NCBI GenBank assembly: GCA_963377175.1
Contig: CAUJNA010003783.1
Span: forward strand, 822,504 to 886,503
Reading direction: 5' to 3'
From: Effrenium voratum
Taxonomy: Eukaryota; Sar; Dinophyceae; Suessiales; Symbiodiniaceae
Length of the DNA: 64,000 bases
Shown here: positions 42,483 through 52,802 of the stretch, piece by piece
How positions within the stretch are numbered: position 1 is the stretch's first letter
How the letters are laid out: every line of letters begins with the position of its first letter
Program-made: the position numbers and the translations under genes
Notes under the pieces: model-generated
The model's database searches: none
Seen by the model: the letters and a program-made list of their open reading frames with translations, nothing else
Told to the model about the DNA's origin: nothing

Positions 42483-43718
42483 TAACTGCCCAGAAGAAAG
42501 GCTGATCCATGGCTTATCTATGGCTTATGCAGGGAGTGTATTTTTGTTGAGGGCACTTTTTGTGGGGCTGGTTTTAAAGCCGTGCCACAAGGGAAACCAC
42601 CCGTTTTGGGATCCGCCTATTTGACACAAACCCGTTTGGTTGATTCGTTGCCCAGTAATTTCGAGCCAAGCCTCGGGGTGGAGTGTCCGAATCAACACAC
42701 ATCGCCCAGAATGGGTATCCACAGCGTTCCTTCGGTCCGTTTAGGGGACCCCCTTTTCGGCCTGCTATAAGGGGAAAACCAAAAGGAAACGGCCGCTGGC
42801 TCTATTGTGCAAGGTGAATTTGGCTTCTGTGTGGTGCATTGCGTAATTTTTTAGCCCGGCGCAACAGTGCTTGTTTGCGCTCGCATTTCAAGACTTTGTT
42901 TTTTGGCGCCAAAGTTTGCGAGCTGTCTTGACATGTCTGAGCCCATGTTTGTTGTGGAGCATTTCGCGCGGTGTGTTACAACAATTGTTTTCTGAAAGCC
43001 GTCGTTCGCCACGGATATTTCATGTTATTCTGATGTTTTTTCTTGTTGTTTTTTTTCTTCAGGAGAGTTCCTTTTCCCAGACCGTCATTACAACCAAAAG
43101 GCAACCACCTATTTTGCGGCTTTCCCTATTTTCACACTCTATTCTTGCTGGTGCGCAGCCGGGAATGAGAAATGGAATGACCGATAGAGAAAATCCATCC
43201 AACCTATGGTTCCTTCTAGCCGGGTCATTCCTAACACCTGGACTTGTTGTCACTCACTACCTATCGCCACCAGGGCTTTTTCATTTGGACATCCCCCAAC
43301 CCCCGTGGAATTGGTGGCATCAACGGTGGTGTCACCATCCCCCTTTTGATGCCGAATCCATCCGTGGAATTTGTCCTTGGAAAGGCCAAACGCCTGCAGT
43401 GGGTGGAATCAGTGGCATCAACGGTGGTGAGGCTACCTGTTGTAGGTTTCAGTAGGAAACAACAACCGGAAAATCGTTAGGCGAAGCCAACAGGAATCCA
43501 GCCGTTCTTGCTGGTGCTCAGGGAATGACTTTCCGAGTGTTGGGAATGAGCCGGTTTGGGGATGTCCTCAATGTTTGTCAAAGGAATCCACCAGTTGGAT
43601 TCTCTCGATGGGTCATTTCAGCTCATGTCCTGCAGAGAGCCAGCAAGAACCCCCCCCCGCAGAAGCTTGTTTCCCCCCAAATTTGTTGGTGTCCTTCTGG
43701 TTTTCGCTGAAACCAACC
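42483..43718. other. Intron with a long + frame of doubtful meaning
   Basis: A + frame from 42871 to 43455 (194 codons) begins with a hydrophobic, basic stretch but later runs through hairpin-family repeats and a duplicated GGTGGCATCAACGGTGGTG motif (43311, 43411). I regard it as chance. Confidence 0.4.
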
Positions 43719-43906
43719 ACCAAAAGGGGGTTCTCTTAGCTCCCTTCCAGGACACACTTTTGGGGCTTTGCCTACTTAGATGGTCTTAGACTTAGCCAAA
43801 TGGTTAGCAACCCTGGTTATACTGGTTATAGGGGACGTACAACCGTGCTAAGTGGGTTACAACCAGGCTTACTAACCACTTAGCTATCTCCCAGACCATC
43901 TAAGTA
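43719..43906. repeat. Composite repeat with TIR family F (copy 2)
   Basis: Matches 3064-3255, including about 50 bp of non-palindromic leader (AAAGGGGGTT, TCCCTTCCAGGACACACTTT) and the CTACTTAGATGGTC / GACCATCTAAGTA inverted ends. Confidence 0.75.
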
Positions 43907-43945
43907 CCGGTTGCCCCTGTCACGCCTGTCGGTTTCCTTCCGCAG

Positions 43946-44063
43946 GCAAATTTCATGTTTCCGGAGGCCTTCCTCGCGGGCGCGGAGGACCCCGCCGCCG
44001 GGCGGCTGCTGCGGCTGCTGAAGGGCAACCGCCGGCAGCTGGACGAGGCGCGGGAACGCTTCG
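43946..44063 (+). CDS. Host gene exon b, Ala/Gly/Arg-rich helical segment
   Basis: A GGTTTCCTTCCGCAG acceptor is followed by ANFMFPEAFLAGAEDPAAGR, then LLRLLKGNRRQLDEARERF. GC content is very high. No GT is placed to keep the frame with the next exon, but G|GAACTC (GA donor) is: the next exon starts GA after CCAG, giving ...ERFG|IWDVGRE.... A GT donor at 44152 is the alternative. Confidence 0.65.
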
Positions 44064-44400
44064 GAACTCGGAACCCGCCGCTTCGCTTCAGGCGGTTTCG
44101 GGCGGTTTCGGCGGTTTTCGGCGCGCCTCGGAGGCGGGACGCGAGGGTTTGGTTTCAAGGCATTGTTTCTTTCAGAGAGACATATTTGAGCGATTGAGCC
44201 ATCCTATGGAGCCTGCGGGCAATTCTGGTGCGAAGGGCAATCGCCATTAGTGTAAAACGTTTGACCCCTTTGAATTTGCCTCAGGTTTCAAAGGACACCG
44301 AAGAGATCGCAAACACGGCCATATAGGGCCTGCATTCTTTTGTTAATGGCATGGCGATCTAGACCTCTGGAGGCATGTTGGTTTGCTTCCCTCCCGCCAG

Positions 44401-44490
44401 GAATCTGGGACGTCGGTCGCGAGGGAGTTTTCCGGGGGGTCGTTTGGGCATCAAGGCACGGAGTGATGTGTTCAGCTTGGGCATTTGCAT
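44401..44490 (+). CDS. Host gene exon c
   Basis: A GCTTCCCTCCCGCCAG acceptor, GA, then IWDVGREGVFRGVVWASRHG and VMCSAWAFA, with a GTCTCG donor at 44491, one-base remainder. The phase fits the exon at 47231 (CT start), which would place the cathepsin B-like gene inside this intron. The other frame (NLGRRSRGSFPGG...) is open too. Confidence 0.5.
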
Positions 44491-45292
44491 GTCTCGCCCA
44501 AAGCCAAAGGGTTCAACAGGGCTCCTTAAAAGATCTCCATTTTGCAAGTTGAAACATGTGGCTTACACCAAAAGGGGACACCACAATTTACAAGTTGCAA
44601 GGTTCGATCGGTGCATGCGGATCCCTGTTCAACAGGCAAAGCAACACAACCAATGTCTGAACCGCTGGTTGTGGGTCAATGGGAATCCACCCCCGGAACA
44701 CCCTGAAAAAAAACCCAAAAACAAAAACAAAAAAACGCCACGCTCCAAACCACCAACTAAGAAGCTGGAAAGCCCGAGAGCCGACTTTGCTGTCGGTTTC
44801 CGAAGCGAGGTAAACCTAGAGGGTGAAAGATGGCAAGGATTTCTCGGGTAGGGGGTGATTCCAACTGAGGGTGAAAAATAGAGGACCTGTCCAGGGGTAC
44901 CATTTCCATTCTTTCCAAGCATCCTTCTTTCTAGAAACCTCCCGATTTGAAAAGAATGATGGTTGAACAGAAACAGGAAGCAACCCCTAGAACCAGGTTG
45001 ACCTGGTTGTTTTATCAACATCTCTACCCTCCCACTCAGACCAACGTCTTCCATTTGCTGAAATCAATATTTCTTATTTTCCCCTGTTGGTACAGGGGAG
45101 CTATCACTGCTGGAGATATATGCTTGTTTTTTTTTCCAGGGGAGGTACAGAAGAACGCTCCCTAACATTTGCCACATATCCAAGTCTTTCAGCCGCGGAG
45201 CTTTCATGGAATCGGCCTGAGGGTAAGTGATTTTAAAGGGATCCATAGAGAACCATTGAATTCTGGAGTACCCACATTCAGCAGAATCCAGT

Positions 45293-45306
45293 GTTTTTTT
45301 TTTCAG
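45293..45306 (+). promoter_or_regulatory. Likely spliced-leader (trans-splice) acceptor for the protease gene
   Basis: A TTTTTTTTTTCAG run ends 46 bp before the protease ATG, with no coding frame on its 5' side. Dinoflagellate mRNAs receive a 22-nt spliced leader at such pyrimidine-tract/AG sites. A second possible AG (GCTTTCAG) follows about 16 bp later. Confidence 0.5.
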
Positions 45307-45352
45307 AATCCTTTTAAGCTTTCAGCATCGCACCTACCAAGGGGCTTCGACC

Positions 45353-46387
45353 ATGGCACATGTGACCAGTATTTTGCCGCCCATGGCGTTGTCATTGAGC
45401 GTGTTTTTTCTTCCATGGGCGTTGGCTGTACCCGATTGCGAAGCGGGAACTTGTGACCTTGAGGAGTCGTCCTTGCTGCAGCTTCATCGAGTGGATGAGT
45501 ATAACTTTGGAGGGATTGTGCCAGGCGATCCTCTCTACACAGACTTGGAGGGGGCACACATGCCGCAGCTGCCGTTCTTCGGCACGGTCCCGGCGAACTT
45601 TTATGCTGGATCTGCGTGGCCACAGTGTAAGAAGGTGGTGGAACACATCCGGGACCAATCCAAGTGTGGATCTTGCTGGGCGGTGGGTAGCATTTCCACC
45701 CTGAATGATCGCTTGTGTGTGATGAAAAATGACACGACGACAATCCTTTCGGCTGATGACCCTTTAGCCAACTGCAATAGCACCATCGATGGTTCGGAGC
45801 TTCCAACCTGCGTGCGCCCTGACTTGGGAGGTTGCTTTGGTGGCCAATTGGAGTTTGTGTGGAAGTGGTATGTGGAGATCGGCGCTGTCACCGGAGCAGG
45901 ATTTCTCAAAGCAGAAAAGGATGCAGGCGCCACCTGTGCACCATATCCCTTTCCTCCGTGTCATGATCCAGCTTGGGCGAAGAGCGCGGCATGCAACAAG
46001 GCTTTTGCTACACCTCCAGCCTTCAGCAGGTGTCCTGACAAGCTCTTCCCCGTGTCATATTGGCAGAACAAACTAAAGGCCAAGACGTGGTACAAAGTTC
46101 CTAGCAATCAGATCCAAAACGAGATCATGGCTCACGGATCGGTGAGCTGCCAAGTGTCAGCCACCTGTTCCATGCTAAACTACACGGGTGGTGTCTATGT
46201 GCCCTCAGGCCAAGTGTGTGGTGGCCACGTCATGCGAATTGTCGGCTGGGGCGTGGAAGTCGACCAGGACTACTGGTGGGTAGCAAACTCCTGGGGGGCT
46301 CAGTGGGGCTTGCAAGGCTTCATCAAATGGATCCGCGGCATTGATGCTCAAGGCATTGAGAGTGGCGTGGTGGCGGGGCTCTTGTGA
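45353..46387 (+). CDS. Cathepsin B-like papain-family cysteine protease, intronless
   Basis: 344 codons. A hydrophobic signal peptide covers about residues 11-26; the second Met (45383) would give a cleaner one. The propeptide lies at about 27-80. The mature C1A domain starts near VPANFYAGSAWPQC. Catalytic residues are Gln102, Cys108 (KCGSCWA), His292 (GGHVMRIVGWG) and Asn312 (VANSWGAQWG); GIESGVVAGL near the end is typical of cathepsin B. The occluding-loop region after GATCAPYPFPPCHD keeps one His rather than the HH pair, so carboxydipeptidase activity may be weak or lost. Many cysteines suggest a secreted or lysosomal enzyme. Lack of introns contrasts with all neighbours and suggests retroposition (inference). 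Confidence 0.95.
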   Translation: MAHVTSILPPMALSLSVFFLPWALAVPDCEAGTCDLEESSLLQLHRVDEYNFGGIVPGDPLYTDLEGAHMPQLPFFGTVPANFYAGSAWPQCKKVVEHIRDQSKCGSCWAVGSISTLNDRLCVMKNDTTTILSADDPLANCNSTIDGSELPTCVRPDLGGCFGGQLEFVWKWYVEIGAVTGAGFLKAEKDAGATCAPYPFPPCHDPAWAKSAACNKAFATPPAFSRCPDKLFPVSYWQNKLKAKTWYKVPSNQIQNEIMAHGSVSCQVSATCSMLNYTGGVYVPSGQVCGGHVMRIVGWGVEVDQDYWWVANSWGAQWGLQGFIKWIRGIDAQGIESGVVAGLL

Positions 46388-46457
46388 AGAGTGGACTAGC
46401 ATTCGACTTAAGTGCGGTTATGAGATGCGGTCATTCGTGAATTCAATTTAATCAGAT

Positions 46458-46712
46458 GTGGTGATCGCCCAGGTGGGGGAATCTCCCTGCCACTCTGGCC
46501 TTCCACAAGTTACGTGGAATTCGAGGGCAAGCCCAAAGCAGGTGAGAGGAACAGACTTCCAAGAGCAACAGATTACGCGCAAAGATGTATATGTTTGGCT
46601 AAGGTTTGAAGGACCCCCGTACCATTTCTTTGCGAAGCATGCCGCTGTAGTGAGCTTCCACATCATGAAGACCGGAGAGGGATTCTTAGCAGCCTCAGAG
46701 TTTGATCTCTAG
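46458..46712 (+). CDS. Small open frame after the protease, unidentified
   Basis: 84 codons from an in-frame start to TAG. The second half reads RKDVYVWLRFEGPPYHFFAK then HAAVVSFHIMKTGEGFLAAS and looks protein-like; the first half is less convincing, so it could be an exon starting near 46570 after an AACAG acceptor. It lies 70 bp downstream of the protease stop. Function unknown; it may be a last exon or a short independent gene. Confidence 0.4.
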   Translation: MVIAQVGESPCHSGLPQVTWNSRASPKQVRGTDFQEQQITRKDVYVWLRFEGPPYHFFAKHAAVVSFHIMKTGEGFLAASEFDL

Positions 46713-47230
46713 GTTCAGCCTGGTACTTCACGGTTCTCCTGAATACTCCCTGGGAAAATTCACGTGGAACCTCACAACTTGGGAGTTAGGCTAACTTAGC
46801 AAGCAGCCAGCCAAGCGGAAAGCCGCCATTTTGTGGGCCCCTCTATTTTGAGACATACCCACATGATTGTTTGGTTGCTTGGTTCTGCTTGGGGACGATC
46901 ATGTGATGACGAAGCAGGACCAGCTGAGCAAGCAGTTGGTTATTGTTGCTGTTCTTTTGACGATACCTTGTGGGAAGCTTGTTTTTAAGGCAAACAAAAG
47001 GAACACACCCATTCTTGGCGCGTCCTCTTCAAGAACGCATAACAAACTACACATTCCTCATTGTTTTGTTTGTACTTTCCGCGAGCGCCCTTTCCTTGGT
47101 GGTTCCCGGCCATGCAGTTAGTTTTCAGTTGGTTTAGTGCTAGGGTTCCCATACTTCACCCACAAGTCAACCGCACCTTTAGCAGCTCAGAAAACGGACA
47201 GCCCGTTTTTCTCCCCAACCGCTCTTTCAG
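46713..47230. other. Spacer with a family C element
   Basis: No exon is supported. A family C element (GGTGGTTCCCGGCCATGCAG to GGACAGCCCGTTTT) occupies about 47096-47210 and ends shortly before the next exon's acceptor. Confidence 0.5.
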
Positions 47231-47417
47231 CTTGGTGTCGATGGCCCCAATCAGCGCGGAGGCTGTCGGAGGCAGTCGGTGTCGGGGCGGTCGGGTCGGG
47301 TCCCAGTCGCCTCGATCAGGAACAAGCGCAGCGCCTGGAGCCGCTTTGCCGCGGCCCGAGCTTGCGGTTGTTTTTCCGCGCGAAGGAGGAGAAGGAGCTC
47401 TGGGACGAGCTCCATAG
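47231..47417 (+). CDS. Host gene exon d
   Basis: A CGCTCTTTCAG acceptor, CT, then WCRWPQSARRLSEAVGVGAV, GSGPSRLDQEQAQRLEPLCR and GPSLRLFFRAKEEKELWDEL, then H and two bases; a GTTTCC donor follows at 47418. The end (KEEKELWDELH) is strongly protein-like. Phases fit exon c at 44401-44490 and the exon at 49060. The other two + frames are open, but their composition is low-quality. Confidence 0.6.
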
Positions 47418-48455
47418 GTTTCCTTGCGAGTTCTCCAAACAAACACATGGAACCACCAAACAAATGACCCAGTAGTGTGGGGACGTGTCGTTAACATGGG
47501 GGGGGGAGCCCAAAAATGGGGGACCCAAACAACAAATGATCAAAAATGGTGGGGTTTCTTTCGGTGAATCCGAAAATGGTACACTCAATGAAGGCTGATC
47601 ACACTTTGAGCGACATCGCACTTTGGCCAAACTTTGCTCGTTGAATATCAATAGGGCCAAAATCATTAAAGTGGGGTCGTGGGTACATCATTGAAGTATC
47701 ATTGAAATGAGGCTGTGGGTACTACAAGATCAAACTCATGTTAATGAAGATTTCTGTGTAATGATTTAGGACTACAATTTATGCCAGCAGACTCATTGAT
47801 CAGAACACAAGGTGGGGAATGCTTCAGCTTCATGCTTGGAATGAGCATTCGGATCATGCTACGTTGAGATGCAGGAGCGGCCAAGAGGGCATCTATGCCT
47901 CACGAGGTTAAATGCATAAGCAATGCATAGATGTCTTTTTATTGAGGGTATCCTTTCTTGGGAGCTGTTCAAGCATACCCATTTGTCTCCCACCAACCTA
48001 TTCGACGCAAATCAAATATTTTGATATTATCTTTGTGAAACCGTCCCTCAAATGAGCAGCGTTTTTTTTGTTTGTTTTTTTCTTTTTTATGCAAGAGCCA
48101 AACGGAGAGGGGAACTGGCATGGTGGCCGCGTAGCCTACTCCTGGGACCGTGTAGCCTCGCGTAGCCTCCGCGTAGCCACTAGCAAAGGGAGCTGTCCAG
48201 AATCGTCCGCGTAGCCTCTGCATAGATCCTTTGTCTTGAGCTAAAGGCTTAGGTTGAAAGCTTGCACGTCTCTGAGAAAGAGGGTGTTTTTTTTTGCCTT
48301 GCCGGGGCAAAGCTGAGTTCGCTCATTCCGCGTAGCCTCAGCGTAGTCTGCGCGTAGCCTCCCCCTAGCCTCCAAGGCGTATTCAAGGCCACTGGGCCAC
48401 AGGCCTACTACTACTGCTACTACCACTACCACTACCACTACCACTACCACTACCA

Positions 48456-48488
<33 letters not shown>

Positions 48489-49059
48489 GTACTACTGCTG
48501 CTGCTGCTACTACTACTACCACTTCTTCCGTTTGCCCACGCACTTTCGCGTAGCCCCGGCGTAGGCCCCCGCGTAGCCACTTATCAACCAATATGTTCCA
48601 CGTAGCTTCCGCGTAGCCAAGTTCCTTGGGAGGAAAGACCGCCGCGTAGCCTCTGCGTAGGTATGTGGCTTCCAGTGTATAGGCCCCACACATTAAAATT
48701 AAAAAAAACAAGAAAATAAACACGGCTCAAATGGTGTTTGTGCGGGATGTTGATTTGAGCAGCAAAGAGGGGCCTTGGATTTTTTGTCCCTCACATGAAG
48801 CTCTGTTTCATTGGGAACCCATTTTTTAATGAATGGTGAAGGACATGTTCGTTTTTGTCTTTCCGGTTGGTGGAACCCACGTTTTCGATAGCTGGCTTTG
48901 CTGCGGGTTTTTCTGCCCGGAGCTTTCAGGGTGAAGGTTTGGTTCTTGTGGAGATGGGACATTTCCGCATCATTTCTGCCCCCAAAAACACCTCCGAACC
49001 ACCGATTCGGATTCAAACCACCAATGGGAAGGTGAAAATTTAAGTCTTCACTGTTTCAG
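47418..49059. other. Intron with minisatellite, no exon seen
   Basis: AT-rich sequence with short CATTGAA/CATTAAAG repeats (47650-47710), followed by the GCGTAGCC minisatellite and a (CTA)n tract. Nothing coding is supported. Confidence 0.5.
48118..48668 (+). repeat. GCGTAGCC-type minisatellite with embedded (CTA)n tract
   Basis: CCGCGTAGCC, TCGCGTAGCCT and CTGCGTAGCC variants occur about 20 times at irregular spacing. A 130-bp CCACTA/CTA microsatellite lies at 48404-48530. The minus strand reads as RGYAEATRG-like repeats. Confidence 0.8.
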
Positions 49060-49125
49060 ATGTCGCATGAGATCGATTGCCAGGCGAGCAGTGCCTAGCG
49101 TTGTCGCAGGAGGCGGGCCCTGCGG
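49060..49125 (+). CDS. Possible host gene exon e
   Basis: A CTTCACTGTTTCAG acceptor, A, then CRMRSIARRAVPSVVAGGGP. The start phase matches exon d (AG + A). The 3' end is not fixed; GC donors near 49106 and 49114 are possible. A family D repeat follows at once. Confidence 0.4.
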
Positions 49126-49619
49126 CTTTTTTGACATTTATCGACTTAGCGTTCCTCAGTTTCGCCACTTCAAATTGTGTGGGAATTCATGTTGGTGTGA
49201 AACCGAAAGGTTGGACATGTTTTTGGTCAACCCGCTCGGAAGTGAGTCACTTTTCACTTGTTGCCTTTTTGGGTTTCCTTGGCAAAGGCAAAACAGCTTT
49301 TTGCAAGGGGTCTCAGCATGGCCCAGTGTTGAACCGTGCGGCACTGTATGCATGACCTTTTGGGCTTTTCAAAGGCAATCCTCAATCCTTGGGTTACCCA
49401 TCTCATGTTGCACGGCCCAGTTTATTTGACCCAACTGTCAGGGACCTAGCCTGTTTCCGGAAAGGTGGTCAACCAGCACAGGATCGGGATGGAAGGCTTG
49501 GCTTGTCACCTGCCACGCTTCAATACGCATGAGACCCACGCCGTTAGATTGATTCATTGCCGGCCCCCCTTCCCAACCCCCCCGGAACTAAACTGCCCGT
49601 ACGTTGGATTGATTCATGT

Positions 49620-49690
49620 CTCCCCCCCAACCCCCAACCCCCAACCCCCAACCCCTCCCTCCCTTCCCCTTCCCCTCCCTCCCTTACCCC
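49620..49690 (+). repeat. (CCCCCAA)n and CCCTCCC tract
   Basis: Five CCCCCAA units followed by CCCTTCCCCTCCC repeats; the complementary strand is G-rich and could form quadruplexes. Confidence 0.85.
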
Positions 49691-50532
49691 GTCACAATTT
49701 TTAAGAGCTCTTACAGTACTCAGATGCGCAAATGTGTTCCAATCTCAGCCGCGTCCCTGGGCAGCTGTTGTCAATGTGCCTCAAATGAGACAACGACCTC
49801 ACCGAAGATGTGCGGCCTAGCCCATGAATGTGTTTTTGTTTTTCTTCCGGGGAAACCGCTTTTCAGGTTGGTGACTTGCTTTAACTCATCCATGGTACTT
49901 GTATGTCCATATTCCCATGCTTGTTCTACGTCAGCGTTTGTCAATATCTTACATTTCTGTCCTTGGCTGTGATGACAAGCAATAAACATATTAAATTCCT
50001 AGATTTAGTTGACCAAGTCGCCTTGCCGCACAAAAATGTTTGGTTTGGCCATACATACCTCGATATTCTTTTTGGGTGCTATACTGCTATACTGCTAAAA
50101 GCACCTGCTTGCCATCAGACTTAGCCCACCAACACGGAAGTCCAGAGATCCTCTCTCCGGCGCGAAGCCACGGGTGGGGTTAGTATTGTTGATTGCCTCT
50201 TAAACCAGCCTGCAAAGCTCACTTCCCCAGTTTCTGGACTTTAGACTCTTTTTGGGTTTGGGCTAGTTCCCTTGGTACCCTTATTCTAAGCTCTTTGCTG
50301 GAGGACCCTAAGGCTTGGTTTCCTTTTGGTTTCCAAACAGAAATGCAAAAAAACATTTGCCCCGCCCCCGAACAACTGAAAGGCTGACTTGGGGCTTGGT
50401 TGAAATCCTAGCAAACCGTTTGGATGCGTTTTTTTTGGTGGATTTCACTAGTTCTTCCCCCCGCAGGTTCTTTTTCAGTACTCTTTTAGTATTCTTTCAA
50501 TATCCCGCAGGGGTGGATGCACAAAAGCCACA
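49691..50532. other. Stretch without a supported exon
   Basis: Only short mixed frames; no acceptor followed by coding-like sequence. Confidence 0.45.
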
Positions 50533-50641
50533 TCATCCCCACCCCCTTAAACATGGAATTGAGGGAGGGAGGTGACCCCTGGAATTCATTTGTGGCTCCA
50601 TATAGGGCCCCCCCCCTCCCCCTTTTGACTTTTGCTAGGGG
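50533..50641. repeat. G/C-tract TIR element family L, copy 4
   Basis: CATCCCCACCCCC at the left, TTTTGCTAGGGG at the right; the core ATTTGTGGCTCCATA is shortened relative to other copies. An exon acceptor (GATGCCAG) follows 7 bp later. Confidence 0.7.
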
Positions 50642-50648
50642 ATGCCAG

Positions 50649-50754
50649 GCGCAAACGATGCAGCAGCGCCAGCGCGAGCTCGCAGAAATGAAGGCAAGAG
50701 CGGCAGACTCGGGGCTCGATGGGCGGAATCGGAAGCCCGGAGGAATCGACCCCG
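50649..50754 (+). CDS. Exon, Gln/Arg/Glu-rich coiled-coil-like segment
   Basis: After the GGATGCCAG acceptor the frame reads AQTMQQRQRELAEMKARAAD then SGLDGRNRKPGGIDP, with a GTTTAT donor at 50755. A second frame (ANDAAAPARARRNEGKSGRL...) is open; the first has a better helix pattern. The gene is unidentified. Confidence 0.6.
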
Positions 50755-50827
50755 GTTTATAACAAGCGACCTGCCCCTGGGAAAAGTACACCCCGGTTTA
50801 TTGGAGTTTTGGCTAGGTTTCGGTTCT

Positions 50828-50943
50828 GAGTAGTGCCCTTGTACATCCGTTTACCAACTTTCTTGGGGCAGGGTGCCCCTACTAAAATAGACTACAGAAA
50901 AAAGCTGGTACCCTTATTCTAACCTCTCTACTGGAGGACCTAG
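50828..50943. repeat. CTAGGTC-family TIR element, copy 3
   Basis: GAGTAGTGCCCTTG at a degenerate left end; CTACTAAAATAGACTACAG and CTCTACTGGAGGACCTAG at the right. Confidence 0.75.
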
Positions 50944-51718
50944 TTGGTTTTCGTGGGGAGTCATTACTGTTGGAGGGAACACCAACTTCGGGTTTATTTA
51001 TCCGGGGTCAGGATTCAGTGTTTTGCTTGCCCCAAACTGAAGCAACTTGGCGGTTTACAGCCAGTTCATAAGATTTTAGGCTTTTAGACTGTTGCGTTTA
51101 GAGTTTAGAGGGATTTGTATTTCATATCCCGCTGGCCCTTCGGGATCAACGAACCACTAAGCTTATGTGTGTTTTTATTTCCTCTGAAAAGCGATCTTTA
51201 GGCGTGAGTCGACCACGGGCGACGGAAACAGTAGCGTGTCTTTGGGAGTTGCTTCACTACCTGTTTTGTTTAGAAGAGACACGCAGGGGGACTGACCCAT
51301 TTTAGGGGCCGGTTAAGTATTACTCAGTTGCCCAGTTTTCCTGATTTGATTGATTTTTGAGGTGAAGTGTTTGAGCTAGCCAAATGCAGTCGGCTGGTCG
51401 CAGATGGAAAGCAGAGTCCCGAAAATAGATTTCACCCATGGGAAACTGAACCCGGCACGGAACTTTGGTCCATTCCACGCAGACTGAGAAGTACGGTGCC
51501 TTACAATGCGCCCCTCAACTCTTGATGTGCGCAAATTACTTAGAGAAAAATTGATGGGAGCCGGCGCCCCACCATGTTGGTTCTATACTTCTCCGATTGT
51601 CGCTAAGGGCGGGTTGGCGATTTTGCCCAAGGCAATGTGAAGTTTCAACATGGGTGTGTTTCTCATATGGCGGCTTCGTCAATGGGAACACTAACACAGA
51701 AGAAGATGCAGAGTCGCC

Positions 51719-52214
51719 CATGCAGGTCCTTACATGTCTTGCTGCAGGGGCCGCTGCCTTCATAGCACTGGGGCCGCTGCCTTGCCTAAAGATGCGTGAC
51801 TGCCCTGTTAAACAAATCCCAAGTCACATGCGTGTTATTGACGGGTCCAAAGTTGTGGTAGTCCAGTACCATAAGGTGAATGGTTCGAGAAACGGATCCA
51901 CACTTCACCACTGTCTTGCGAACAGAACTTCCAGCCGTTATCTTCGGTCAAGGGCCGACACTATCACAAGATTTGATTCAAAGCAACATGGTTTATTTGC
52001 GTTGTTGTCTTTTGTTTTTGGGGGGGACATTTTATTAGCCTGGAATGCATCGTGGTTGATTGACTTCCTGGGTATTATGTTCTACAAACAAAGTCTTTAT
52101 TTAAGTCTGATGGAAGCATCGCAGACCCGCCATGCATCCTTCACTGATAGGTTCTCTTCATCCCCATTCAAAAGCGCAACATGGGCCCATCGAGCAATGC
52201 AAGGTTCCCTATAG
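51719..52214 (+). CDS. Unassigned long open frame
   Basis: About 164 codons from ATG, opening with a hydrophobic, signal-like MQVLTCLAAGAAAFIALGPL; the frame is also open about 120 bp upstream. GGGGCCGCTGCCTT is duplicated near the start. Later parts (LLSFVFGGDILLAWNASWLI) are hydrophobic. Codon content is intermediate and no family is recognised, so it may be chance. Confidence 0.25.
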
Positions 52215-52675
52215 TTTCCTTTGATTAAGGCATCACCTTTTGAACAAATTTAAATTCATTTTCTGTTTGGCGTTGTTGCGTAGGAGCGGTGTTCTGTAGG
52301 AAGGGGAATGTGAGTTTGAACCTCCAAACTAGATGGTGTTCCTTTGGGTTTTCCTTTGAACCAATCTCAGCAAGGGTACCCACCGACACCCCAAACTCAT
52401 AGCCACCCATGTGCGATTGTCAGAGGATTCGGGAAAGTCATTAGCCCCTCAGTACTTGCTAGGGAATCTAGACAATGGACATGGTTCCGCCAAGATCACT
52501 CATTCGTGCAGAACCACTAATTTGTCCATGTCCTTCAGTCACAGGTCCTGGCGGGAGGGGGGAGGGAGAGAAGGGGAGGTGGAGGTGGAGGGGAGGGGAA
52601 GGAGCCCAAATAAGACTTTAGTAAGAGCTAATTTGGGCTCCTCCTCCTCTGTCAAGGCCCCACGATTTAGAGGAA

Positions 52676-52802
52676 GTACTTAGATGGGCTGGGAGTTAGC
52701 TAAGTGGTTAGTAAGCCTGGTGGTAACCCACTTAGCATGGTTGTAAGTCCCCTATAACCAGGGTTACTAACCATTTAGTCAAGTCCAATACCATCCAAGT
52801 AG
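52676..52802. repeat. TIR family F, copy 3 (inverted)
   Basis: TACTTAGATGGGCTGGGAG... to ...ATACCATCCAAGTAG; relative to copies at 3124 and 43772 the interior (GTGGTAACCCACTTAGCATGG) is reverse-complemented. Confidence 0.75.
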
